The position numbers were made by a program, and so were the translations under genes. The notes beneath the pieces are model-generated. The model ran no database searches, had not been told where the DNA came from, and saw only the letters and a list, made by a program, of their open reading frames with translations. A stretch of DNA of 64,000 bases, from the NCBI RefSeq assembly GCF_046630445.1, contig NC_092339.1, positions 75,337,501 through 75,401,500 of the forward strand, given 5' to 3'. Below are positions 9,901-20,937 of this stretch, in pieces (the first letter of the stretch is position 1; the number at the start of each line of letters is the position of its first letter). This DNA is from Rutidosis leptorrhynchoides. Lineage: Eukaryota; Streptophyta; Magnoliopsida; Asterales; Asteraceae.

Positions 9901-12900
9901 AGCATTTTTGTTAAGTAGAAGTATTTTGATAAGTGTCTTGAAGTCTTTCAAAAGTGTATGAATACATATTAAAACACTACATGTATATACATTTTAACTG
10001 AGTCGTTAAGTCATCGTTAGTCGTTACATGTAAATGTTGTTTTGAAACCTTTAGGTTAACGATCTTGTTAAATGTTGTTAACCCAATGTTTATAATATCA
10101 AAAGAGATTTTAAATTATTATATTATCATTATATTATGATGTACGAATATCTCTTAATATGATATATATACATTAAATGTCGTTACAACGATAATCGTTA
10201 CATATATGTCTCGTTTCAAAATCATTAAGTTAGTAGTCTTGTTTTTACATATGTAGTTCATTATTAATATAATTAATGATATGTTTACTTATCATAATAT
10301 CATGTTAACTATATATATATAACCATATATATGTCATCATATAGTTTTTACAAGTTTTAACGTTCGTGAATCACCGGTCAACTTGGGTGGTCAATTGTCT
10401 ATATGAAACCTATTTCAATTAATCAAGTCTTAACAAGTTTGATTGCTTAACATGTTGGAAAAATTTAATCATGTAAACATCAATCTCAATTAATATATAT
10501 AAACATGGAAAAGTTCGGGTCACTACAATAAACATGCTTAAAACGTCAACAAAAATGTTGGTGAGTTATAGGTTTAACCTATATATATCAAATCATAATA
10601 ATAGACCACAAGATTTCATATTTCAATACACATCCCATACATAGAGATAAAAATCATTCATATGGTGAACACCTGGTAACCGACATTAACAAGATGCATA
10701 TATAAGAATATCCCCATCATTCCGGGACACCCTTCGGATATGATATAAATTTCGAAGTACTAAAGCATCCGGTACTTTGGATGGGGCTTGTTGGGCCCGA
10801 TAGATCTATCTTTAGGATTCGCGTCAATTAGGGTGTCTGTTCCCTAATTCTTAGATTACCAGACTTAATAAAAAGGGGCATATTCGATTTCGATAATTCA
10901 ACCATAGAATGTAGTTTCACGTACTTGTGTCTATTTTGTAAATCATTTATAAAACCTGCATGTATTCTCATCCCAAAAATATTAGATTTTAAAAGTGGGA
11001 CTATAACTCACTTTCACAGATTTTTACTTCGTCGGGAAGTAAGACTTGGCCACTGGTTGATTCACGAACCTATAACAATATATACATATATATCAAAGTA
11101 TGTTTAAAATATATTTACAACACTTTTAATATATTTTAATGTTTTAAGTTTATTAAGTCAGCTGTCCTCGTTAGTAACCTACAACTAGTTGTCCACAGTT
11201 AGATGTACAGAAATAAATAGATAAATATTATCTTGAATCAATCCACGACCCAGTGTATACGTATCTCAGTATTGATCACAACTCAAACTATATATATTTT
11301 GGAATCAACCTCAACCCTGTATAGCTAACTCCAACATTCACATATAGAGTGTCTATGGTTGTTCCGAAATATATATAGATGTGTCGACATGATAGGTCGA
11401 AACATTGTATACGTGTCTATGGTATCTCAAGATTACATAGTATACAATACAAGTTGATTAAGTTATGGTTGGAATAGATTTTTTACCAATTTTCACGTAG
11501 CTAAAATGAGAAAAATTATCCAATCTTGTTTTACCCATAACTTCTTCATTTTAAATCCGTTTTGAGTGAATCAAATTGCTATGGTTTCATATTGAACTCT
11601 ATTTTATGAATCTAAACAGAAAAGTATAGGTTTATAGTTGGAAAAATAAGATACAAGTCGTTTTTGTAAAGGTAGTCATTTCAGTCGAAAGAACGACGTC
11701 TAGATGACCATTTTAGAAAATATACTTCCACTTTGAGTTTAACCATAATTTTTGGATATAGTTTCATGTTCATAATAAAAATCATTTTCTCAGAATAACA
11801 ACTTTTAAATCAAAGTTTATCATAGTTTTTAATTAACTAACCCAAAACAGCCCGCGGTGTTACTACGACGGCGTAAATCCGGTTTTACGGTGTTTTTCGT
11901 GTTTCCAGGTTTTAAATCATTAAGTTAGCATATCATATAGATATATAACATGTGTTTAGTTGATTTTAAAAGTCAAGTTAGAAGGATTAACTTTTGTTTG
12001 CGAACAAGTTTAGAATTAACTAAACTATGTTCTAGTGATTACAAGTTTAAACCTTCGAATAAGATAGCTTTATATGTATGAATCGAATGATGTTATGAAC
12101 ATCATTACTACCTTAAGTTCCTTGGATAAACCTACTGGAAAAGAGAAAAATGGATCTAGCTTCAATGGATCCTTGGATGGCTCGAAGTTCTTGAAGCAGA
12201 ATCATGACACGAAAACAAGTTCAAGTAAGATCATCACTTGAAATAAGATTGTTATAGTTATAGAAATTGAACCAAAGTTTGAATATGATTATTACCTTGT
12301 ATTAGAATGATAACCTACTGTAAGAAACAAAGATTTCTTGAGGTTGGATGATCACCTTACAAGATTGGAAGTGAGCTAGCAAACTTGAAAGTATTCTTGA
12401 TTTTATGAAACTAGAACTTTTGGAATTTATGAAGAACACTTAGAACTTGAAGATAGAACTTGAGAGAGATCAATTAGATGAATAAAATTGAAGAATGAAA
12501 GTGTTTGTAGGTGTTTTTGGTCGTTGGTGTATGGATTAGATATAAAGGATATGTAATTTTGTTTTCATGTAAATAAGTCATGAATGATTACTCATATTTT
12601 TGTAATTTTATGAGATATTTCATGCTAGTTGCCAAATGATGGTTCCCACATGTGTTAGGTGACTCACATGGGCTGCTAAGAGCTGATCATTGGAGTGTAT
12701 ATACCAATAGTACATACATCTAAAAGCTGTGTATTGTACGAGTACGAATACGGGTGCATACGAGTAGAATTGTTGATGAAACTGAACGAGGATGTAATTG
12801 TAAGCATTTTTGTTAAGTAGAAGTATTTTGATAAGTGTATTGAAGTCTTTCAAAAGTGTATAAATACATATTAAAACACTACATGTATATACATTTTAAC

Positions 12901-13427
12901 TGAGTCGTTAAGTCATCGTTAGTCGTTACATGTAAGTGTTGTTTTGAAACCTTTAGGTTAACGATCTTGTTAAATGTTGTTAACCCAATGTTTATAATAT
13001 CAAATGAGATTTTAAATTATTATATTATCATGATATTATCATGTATGAATATCTCTTAATATGATATATATACATTAAATGTCTTTACAACGATAATCGT
13101 TACATATATGTCTCGTTTAAAAATCATTAAGTTAGTAGTCTTGTTTTTACATATGTAGTTAATTGTTAATATACTTTATGATATGTTTTCTTATCATAGT
13201 ATCATGTTAACTATATATATTTCCATATATATGTCATCATATAGTTTTTACAAGTTTTAACGTTCGTGAATCACCGATCAACTTGGGTGGTCAATTGTCT
13301 ATATGAAACATATTTCAATTAATCAAGTCTTAACAAGTTTGATTGCTTAACATGTTGGAAACATTTAATCATGTAAATATCAATCTCAATTAATATATAT
13401 AAACATGGAAAAGTTCGGGTCACTACA
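6920..13427 (-). mobile_element. Element A 5' LTR, split by a solo LTR
   Basis: Minus-oriented LTR beginning TGAAATGTCCCG and ending CACTACA on the plus strand. It consists of 6920-7273 plus 10528-13427; after removing the nested LTR and one copy of its target duplication it is ~3.25 kb, the family size. The flank at the right end (13428, GATCT) would be its target duplication, but the partner lies outside the window. Confidence 0.88.
7274..10527 (-). mobile_element. Solo family-1 LTR nested in element A's 5' LTR
   Basis: 3254-bp LTR with canonical ends (TGAAATGTCCC...TCACTACA on the plus strand) flanked on both sides by ATAAA (7269-7273 and 10528-10532). No internal region is present, so it arose by LTR-LTR recombination of a full element. 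It has the same orientation as the LTR it interrupts. Confidence 0.92.
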
Positions 13428-13507
13428 GATCTCACAGGGACCAAAAAGTTAAGTTGATCTCACAGGGACCAAAAAGTTAAGTTGATCTCACATGGACCAA
13501 AAAGTTA
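13428..13507. repeat. 28-bp tandem repeat, ~2.9 copies
   Basis: Unit starting GATCTCACAGGGACCAAAAA with period 28: copies at 13428, 13456 and 13484 (last partial, one substitution). It begins exactly at the right edge of element A. The following 13508-13669 contains no gene or recognised repeat. Confidence 0.9.
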
Positions 13508-13864
13508 TGCCAGTTTGTGATTTTTAGATTAAACAGTTTCAAAGTTTGCCCCGTGACAAGTTGTACTGTCCTTGTTGGCTTGAGTGAGGACTTGCAGGAC
13601 ATAGCCAGATATAGCACAGTTTAATAATTGGTATTTGTGTTTAACGTGTAAAACAGTTATAAAACAGTTATAAAAAGGGAGCAAATGAAACTCACGATAC
13701 GATATGATAGTTTGTAGTAATTACGTGTATGATGGCACTGAACAAGTGCGGAGTTGTTCTCGGATTCACGAACCTATATCAAGTATATATATTAACACAT
13801 ATACTTGTAATCGAATAAGTTTATATATATTATTTCAATCGTTATATATTTTTGTATATATATA

Positions 13865-13866
<2 letters not shown>

Positions 13867-13956
<90 letters not shown>
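13867..13956. repeat. (AT)n microsatellite
   Basis: About 90 bp of nearly pure TA dinucleotides inside the LTR2 fragment. LTR2 copies have an (AT)n tract at the equivalent place, just beyond the GATTCACGAACCT motif. Confidence 0.97.
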
Positions 13957-13958
<2 letters not shown>

Positions 13959-14600
13959 TATTTGTTTGATAAAATAATATTAATAATGATAATGAATAAT
14001 GAGTTGTATTATTTTGTAACAACAATAATAATACTAGTAGTAAAATGATAATAATCATAATAAGGTTTAAAAATAACAATAATAATAATATAGTTTTGAT
14101 GATGGCAAAAACGTTAATTTTTGTAAAAATGATTTTAACGATAATAATTTTAATAATAACAATACTAGTAGTAAAAATAATACTATAGTTTTAATGATAG
14201 CAAAAATGATAACTTTTGTAAAAATGATAATAATGATAATACTTTTTAATAATAATAATATTAATAAAGATAATCATTTTAGTAATAATAATAATGATAA
14301 TACTTTTTAATAATAACAATAGTAATAATCATATTAATAATAATAGTGATAATATTAATAATATTATTTATGATAAAAATAATCTTAATATTTAGGAAGT
14401 GATACTAATACTAATATTTATAATAATAAGTTGTTTTGTTTTCAAAATAATAATAATAGTAATTCTAAAGTGGTAACTAATACTTTTACTAGTAATAATA
14501 CTAGTAATACAATAATAATAATACTAATAATGATAATACTAATAATTATAATAATAATACTAGTAATAATTTTTAAATACTAGTAACAATAATTATAATA

Positions 14601-14730
<130 letters not shown>

Positions 14731-14765
14731 GAATGAAACTACCTTAGGAAGCTTTCTTAAAAAAA

Positions 14766-14837
14766 TGCCCAAGACGGGACTCGAACCCGTGACCACTCGC
14801 TCACCCGACACCCACACTAACCATCACGCTGCTGCTA
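14766..14837 (-). other. tRNA-like (pol III promoter-like) sequence in LTR2
   Basis: On the minus strand ACGGGTTCGAGTCCCGT forms a perfect T-arm with a consensus B box (GGTTCGAGTCC), preceded ~30 nt upstream by an A-box-like TGGTTAGTGTGGG and followed by CTTGGGCA and a T run. The 5' acceptor half (GCCCAAG expected) is absent, so it is not a working tRNA gene. A second copy lies in the solo LTR2 at 18435-18485. It is best read as a tRNA-derived or SINE-head-like piece embedded in the LTR2 family. Confidence 0.6.
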
Positions 14838-15390
14838 CTTTTCTGATTTAAACCCCTTTGAATATTTTATAACCCGAAACAAAAACTGGTTTCCTTCTTC
14901 TTCCCAAAAATTATACGACCAGAGATCAAGACTTAACTATCATCATAGCGACTTTAAGGTTTGAATTAAGATTTGGAATTGAAATGAAAACATCTTGCGT
15001 GATTGTTAACAGGAAAGTAAATAAAAAAAATTGAAGACAGGCCCCCTGCTGCTGTCGCTCGACTTAAAAAAAAAATTGATTTTCGATTTCCAGGTGTTTT
15101 TAGCTTATGAATATAACATGAATTTTACTCTAAAACTTCATTATAAACTTTCCGAACCCTTGATTGATCCTAAAACATATCAGATAACTAGAATTTGATC
15201 AAAGAAAAATGTTTGACTTTTTATATCAAAAACTTTGACTCCAAAATTCATCTTTGATTCTTTGAATTAATAACTTAAACTTTTCAGAAAATATCATGAC
15301 ACAATTTAGATCCCTTCTACATTTTTAGATTTTTAAAAATGATACGAATTCAAGTTTTTGAATAAATGAACAAGAACAGGGCCGGCAGTT

Positions 15391-15392
<2 letters not shown>

Positions 15393-15441
<49 letters not shown>
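15393..15441. repeat. (TA)n microsatellite
   Basis: About 48 bp of TA dinucleotides inside the LTR2 fragment. The surrounding 15442-16400 is AT-rich, with scattered AAT/GATAAT repeats and no gene. Confidence 0.95.
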
Positions 15442-15443
<2 letters not shown>

Positions 15444-15794
15444 GTTATTCAATTGAGATTGCAGTTTAAATTGATAATTTTAGAATGAAAGTGGAATGCT
15501 CGATTTACATAGAATCTGGAAGTTGACAGACACCCATATCAGACCAAAATCGAGACCAGTAGAGTATAAAATTAATCAGATTATTAGAGCAGTTATATAA
15601 AATAATTAAAAGGTAGATTAAAAAGAAAATGGAACGTGATTTATATAAAAAAAATTAAAAGCAGATATTAAATAATTAAAAGTAGATTCTGATTGAATAA
15701 AAAAAAATTAAAAGGCAGGTATCCTAATTTAGGTAATGGTCGACTTCTTTATTTTTTATTTATTTATTTTTATTCTTTATATTTATAAGTATTT

Positions 15795-15825
<31 letters not shown>

Positions 15826-16401
15826 TACACTTTTAATACAACAATAATATAAATAACAAGAATAATGATATTTATTAATAATTATGTTAATAATAATAAT
15901 ATCATTTATAATAAATGATATTTTTATAATAATACTTATGAATGAATAATATTAATGTTAATATTAGTAATCATAGTATTATTACTAATTATAATATTGA
16001 TGATAACAATAATACTAGTAATAATAATAATAATATAAATTATGTTAATGATATTGATAGTCATAATAATAATAAATGATAAATGATAATACTAATAATT
16101 TGGATAATAATAATATTAATAATAATGATAACACTGATAATGATAATTACAAGTAATAATAATAATAATAATAACAAATAATAATAATGATGTTAAAAAG
16201 ATAAAATGATAACAAAATGATAAGTTTAATTATAATTAATTATAATGATATTAATTATTGATATATTGTTAAAAAGGATATTAATAATAATAATATTAAT
16301 ATATCAAGTAATTGTGTAATTATTTACAAATAACTGTTCGTGAATCGTTGGTATTTCATAAAAGTTAGGTTTAAATTTTGTCGAAAATTTCTGGGTTGTT
16401 A

Positions 16402-16923
16402 TAATGAAGCTATCGAGTTAGAAGCCCCCTTCACTGAAACAGAAATACACTAAGCAATTAATGACTGTGGGGGATCGAAAGCACTCGGGCCGGATGGCTT
16501 CAACCTTCGTTTTTACAAAAAAATTTGGGACATCATCAAAGCGGATCTCATTGGTGCAATTAACTGGTTTTGGGACAATGAGGAGATCTCTAGAGGTTGT
16601 AATGCCTCCTTCATCACCCTTATCCCCAAAAAATCGGATCCGTTGGGGCTTAGAGATTATAGACCTATTAGTCTTATTAGTAGTTTCTATAAAATTGTTG
16701 CTAAGATACTATCTAATTGGCTAAGAAAGGTTCTCCCATCTCTTGTCGGTCCGGAGCAAAGTGCATTTTTAAAAGGAAGGTTCATTCTCGATGGTATGTT
16801 AATTGCAAACGAGACTATTGATTTTCTCAAATCTAACCGGAAGAAAGGTGTGATTTTTAAGGTCGATTTCGAGAAGGCTTTTGATAGCCTTAGTTGGACT
16901 TTCCTCGAGGAAGTCATGGTTAG
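16402..16923 (+). pseudogene. LINE1 segment A: ORF2 upstream of and into RT
   Basis: Translates as plant L1-type (RVT_1) reverse transcriptase: KALGPDGFNLRFYKKIW, CNASFITLIPKK, RDYRPISLIS, EQSAFLKGRFILDGMLIANE and FKVDFEKAFDSLSW, which includes the first catalytic Asp region. One in-frame stop lies near the start (EIH*AIND). The frame is cut after EEVMV by the solo LTR2 and resumes at 20666. The endonuclease half is not in the window; it may lie beyond element A or be lost. Confidence 0.9.
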
Positions 16924-17860
16924 TGTAAGGACCCGTCCTAATCCATCTAGACGAATACAATAACATTTGGTTACATCGCGAGGTACTTGACCTCTATATG
17001 ATACATTTTACAAACATTGCATTCGTTTTTAAAAGACAAACTTTCATTACATCGAAGGTTGACGGAATGCATACCATTTCATAATATATATCCAACTACA
17101 ATTGACTTAGTAATAATCTTGATGAACTCGACGACTCGAATGCAACGTCTTTTGAAATATGTCATGAATGACTCCAAGTAATATCTCTAATATGAGCAAA
17201 TGCACAGGGGAAGATTTCTTTCACACCTGAGAATAAACATGCTTTAAAGTGTCAACCAAAAGGTTGGTGAGTTCATTAGTTTATCATAATCGATCATTTT
17301 CATCATTTTAATAGACCACAAGATTTTCATTTCCATTTCTCATAAATATACGTCTCATACATAGAGACAAAAATCATTCATATGGATTGAACACCTGGTA
17401 ACCGACATTAACAAAATGCATATAAGAATATCCCCATCATTTCGGGACATCCATCGGACATGATAAAAAAACATCGAAGTACTAAAGCATCCGTAACTAT
17501 GGATGGGGTTTGTTAGGCCCAATAGATCTATCTTTAGGATTCGCGTCAATTAGTAGATCGGTTTACTAATTCTTAGGCTACCAAGCAAAAAGGGGCATAT
17601 TCGGCTTCGATCATTCAACCATAGAATGTAGTTTCAATTACTTGTGTCTATTTCGTCAAACATTTATAAAAGCGCATGTATTCTCAGTCCCAAAAATATA
17701 TATACTGCAAAAGCATTTAAAAAGGGAGTAATGAAACTCACTATACTGTATTTTGTAGTAAAAATACATATGACGACATTGAATAATGCAGGGTTGGCCT
17801 CGGATTCACGAACCTATATCATTTGTATATTTATTAATATACATAGTTGTAATCATACAA

Positions 17861-17863
<3 letters not shown>

Positions 17864-17931
<68 letters not shown>
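17864..17931. repeat. (AT)n microsatellite in solo LTR2
   Basis: About 68 bp of AT dinucleotides, in the same relative position as the tract at 13867 in the neighbouring LTR2 fragment. Confidence 0.96.
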
Positions 17932-17934
<3 letters not shown>

Positions 17935-18331
17935 TTATTAGTTATATCATTTTTATATTAATAACCTATATGTTTCATATATTCTTTTTATATATTTAAA
18001 ATAAAAAAATACTTTTGTTATGTTATATGTATTAAATATGTTTTTGTGTATATATATCTATATCGTTTGTTTGTTAAAATTATAATAACATTAAAATAAT
18101 ATTAGTAATGGTAAAAATAATAATAATGATAATAGAGTTATAAATGATACTTAACGATAAAAATGATAACTTAAATAAAAATAATACATTTAATAAAATG
18201 TTAATTTTAGTAATAATGAATACTAATAATAATAACTATAAAATAATGATTTTACTAATAATAATAATGATACTAATATTTATATTTTTAATATTTGTAA
18301 TAACATAAAAATAATAATATTTACTAATAAC

Positions 18332-18369
<38 letters not shown>

Positions 18370-18434
18370 GTAATAATAATAATAATGCTAAGTAATAAAT
18401 AAACTACCTCAAAGAAGTAGCTCTTTAAAAAAAA

Positions 18435-18485
18435 TGCCCAAGTCCGGGTTTTGAACCCGCGACGTCCCACTAACCTGTTAACGCC
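18435..18485 (-). other. tRNA-like sequence in solo LTR2
   Basis: Minus strand: A-box-like AGGTTAGTGGGA, then GCGGGTTCAAAACCCGG (T-arm with B box GGTTCAAAACC), ACTTGGGCA and a T run. The organisation and flanks match 14766-14837, with the same ...GAGGTAGTTT and AAT-repeat downstream, but the primary sequence has diverged. Confidence 0.55.
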
Positions 18486-18843
18486 TTATCATTATTCTTT
18501 TATTAATGATAACATTGCCATCACCTCATCATTCGTTATCACAACACGACATCTTGTTATCATTCTCATCTATAACGTTTTTCGTTTCATTTTATCTCAA
18601 ATCGTTATCCTTGTATCGTTTTTATTATCATAATATCTTAATCATCTACTTATTTCATCAAAGATATCATTATATCATGATCATCATCTCTATATCAAAT
18701 ACCACCTTCGTCACCCCCATCGTCCTATCATTATTCATTCTATCAACTCGTCACCTTCATCATTCATCATCACCTAACCTACTAATCATCATCATATCAT
18801 CTAGTATTATCAACTCATCATGTATCATCACTAACTACATATC

Positions 18844-18918
18844 GGCCCAAAATATATGCAAGTATACGGCCCAAAATGAAAGATGGTTCATAAGCCCACT
18901 TAATAATATAAGAGCCCA
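18844..18918. promoter_or_regulatory. Cluster of four site II-type motifs in solo LTR2
   Basis: GGCCCA at 18844 and 18868 and AGCCCA at 18893 and 18913 (TGGGCC/TGGGCT on the minus strand) lie within 75 bp. Plant TCP factors bind such site II elements in promoters of growth-related genes. The cluster lies ~1.75 kb from the start of the LTR in its own orientation, a plausible U3 promoter position. No TATA box was pinned down. Confidence 0.4.
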
Positions 18919-20665
18919 ATTCTTGTTTTCCCTTTTTGGTTTTAAAACGCGAACAGCAACGCAAAGAATTCTCTTAATGATACATATGTTCTTTGGTTCG
19001 TCATCATCAAGCTTATTGTCATCATCATCACTAATATCATTAAACATTAACTAACCATCATCAACTTTATCTTATATTTATGTATCATCATCCTCCTACC
19101 ATCTTCCATTATCAATCATCATTCCTTCATTTAAACTAAAACAGTGACAGTAACCAACGACTAGTAGCGACAGTATCTTCATGGTTTAATCAAATTACAC
19201 GGAACTCGTAACTTTAAACGGAAAGCGTAATATTTTAAAAGAATTACGCGGATCGTGTACTCTTTAAACTATTCGTGTAATCTTAATTACCTTTACTGTT
19301 TCAGAAAACATAAACAAAGGGAGCAGCAACGAGTACAAGGTGATGGTTTGGTGGTCTTTTCGAGTGTAAACAGGAACTTATAAAGCACACATAACAGCAG
19401 CGGTTTAAGTAGCGGTAGCAATGATTTGTGGTTCGAACAATTAACGTATTGTAGCAGTAGACATAATCCACTCTCCTGTCAATGATGGCGATGGGTTAGG
19501 TTACTCGGAATAGAAACACAACGGTTGTAAGCTCGTGTGATGTTTTAATGGTGTGGTTCTCGACCAAAGTGAGCTAGCCGAAGGGTGGTGGGTTTCGTTA
19601 TGGTGAGTTTTGGTTTTGTTGTTCACGAAGAGAGAGTGAGAGAGATTGTCAAGGGTGGTGGCTTGTGTTCATGAAGAAGAAGAATAATTAGTAATGGGTG
19701 TAAGGTGGTCGATGTATTTGAGATATATTATATATATATCTATTGTAAATGTTTATATAGATATTAAGACTTCAGTGGAAGAAACCAAAAGCAAAACAAA
19801 CACAGTGATCCCACAGTAATCTTATTCATATATCACGGATGGGATTAAATGAAACAAGTGGTCATATAAAACAAGTAGAGATTGTTATAAGTTGTTTTCA
19901 ATCATCCTAAATAGAAATATAATACTATATTAATCAAATATAAAAAAAAACGTGGAAAAGTAAAGCTATTTCAATTGATTCATTGTGCCGACCGTTGTTC
20001 TCGGATAGTGTGTCGTACTCCGTTGTTAATCATTGACGGATAAAAGTCCTCAGAAAAAGTTCATATTTTTAAATTAAGACCATTTATTTATTCTGGTCAT
20101 TATGGTATAAAATTTGATCATTAACGATTAAATAAAAATTACATTAATTATTCACTCCCAACCCTAAGTAAAATATAAAAAGTTTTAATATTCAACATAA
20201 AGTTCGTAAATATATTTTTAATAAGCCTATAGTTTATAAAAACTCATTTTCGTATCACCATTTATTTTAAAATCACATAAGTTTGAATTTAACTTACTTT
20301 ATATCCATCGAAACATCAAACGAATATTACTATCATTTAATATTTATTTTTAATATACTTTATTTATATATAGAGATATATTTTAAATAATAATTATTAT
20401 AATATCCTATTTTTATTTTATTAATTTTTAATAACAACCACATATAATACTTCAAATTATAATTCGAATTATTATTTATATATACATACACACATATCTA
20501 TTTACAATTAATTGTTCGTGAATCGTCGAGAGCAGTCGAAGGTCAATTGAATATATGAGCATCGTTTCAAAATTTTCTGGACTCAACATTACATACTTTG
20601 CTTATCGTATCGATTTCAAATTAAGATTAAGTTTAAATTTGTTCGAAAATTTCCGGGTCGTCACA

Positions 20666-20937
20666 GTTAGCATGAGGTTTGGGAGAAAATGGAGAAAGTG
20701 GATCATGGCTTGCCTTACATCGGCATCCATCTCGATATTGATTAACGGGTCACCTACTAACGAATTCCTACTTGGAAGAGGAGTGAGACAAGGTGATCCG
20801 TTATCACCGTTCCTATTCATTCTTGCGGCCAAAGGGTTAAATATTCTCACAAAAGCGGCATTGGAAAAGGAACTTTTTAAGGGCATCGAAGTTGGTAAAG
20901 ATAAAGTGTTAGTTTCGCATTTGCAATACGCGGATGA
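20666..20937 (+). pseudogene. LINE1 segment B: central RT
   Basis: Continues segment A in frame: SMRFGRKWRKWI, ASISILINGSPTNEFLLGRG, VRQGDPLSPFLFILAAKGLN and SHLQYADD. The catalytic YADD is cut by element B, whose target duplication GATGA (20933-20937) is part of the Ala-Asp-Asp codons. The frame resumes at 34426. Confidence 0.92.

Larger units (their letters stand above)
899..13427 (-). mobile_element. Element A: Tekay-like Ty3/gypsy chromovirus, RT-deleted
   Basis: Minus-strand LTR retrotransposon. From its 5' end (right) it reads: LTR (6920-13427, interrupted by a solo LTR), primer-binding site, acidic ORF, F-box ORF, gag-protease, then RNase H-integrase-chromodomain, polypurine tract and 3' LTR. 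The internal region is 5248 bp against 6607 bp in element B; a 1343-bp deletion explains almost all of the difference and removes the end of protease, the whole reverse transcriptase and the start of RNase H. The C-terminal chromodomain-like segment and RNase H-integrase order place it among chromoviruses, most like Tekay/Del. It cannot move without proteins from another copy. Confidence 0.85.
16924..20665 (-). mobile_element. Solo LTR2 in LINE1
   Basis: 3742-bp LTR with ends TGTAAGGACCCG and CGGGTCGTCACA on the plus strand, flanked by the 5-bp duplication GTTAG (16919-16923 and 20666-20670). Removing it and one GTTAG restores an open LINE frame across the site. It contains an (AT)n tract, an AAT-rich tract, a tRNA-like sequence, a cluster of GGCCCA/AGCCCA motifs and ~1.6 kb of unclassified AT-rich DNA (19000-20520) with no gene. 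Confidence 0.92.

Noticed and set aside
13704-14079. Frames rich in Tyr-Ile repeats on both strands
   Set aside because: Pure translation of the (AT)n microsatellite.
14766-14837. Functional tRNA gene
   Set aside because: The T-arm is perfect but no complementary 5' acceptor stem or convincing anticodon arm is present.
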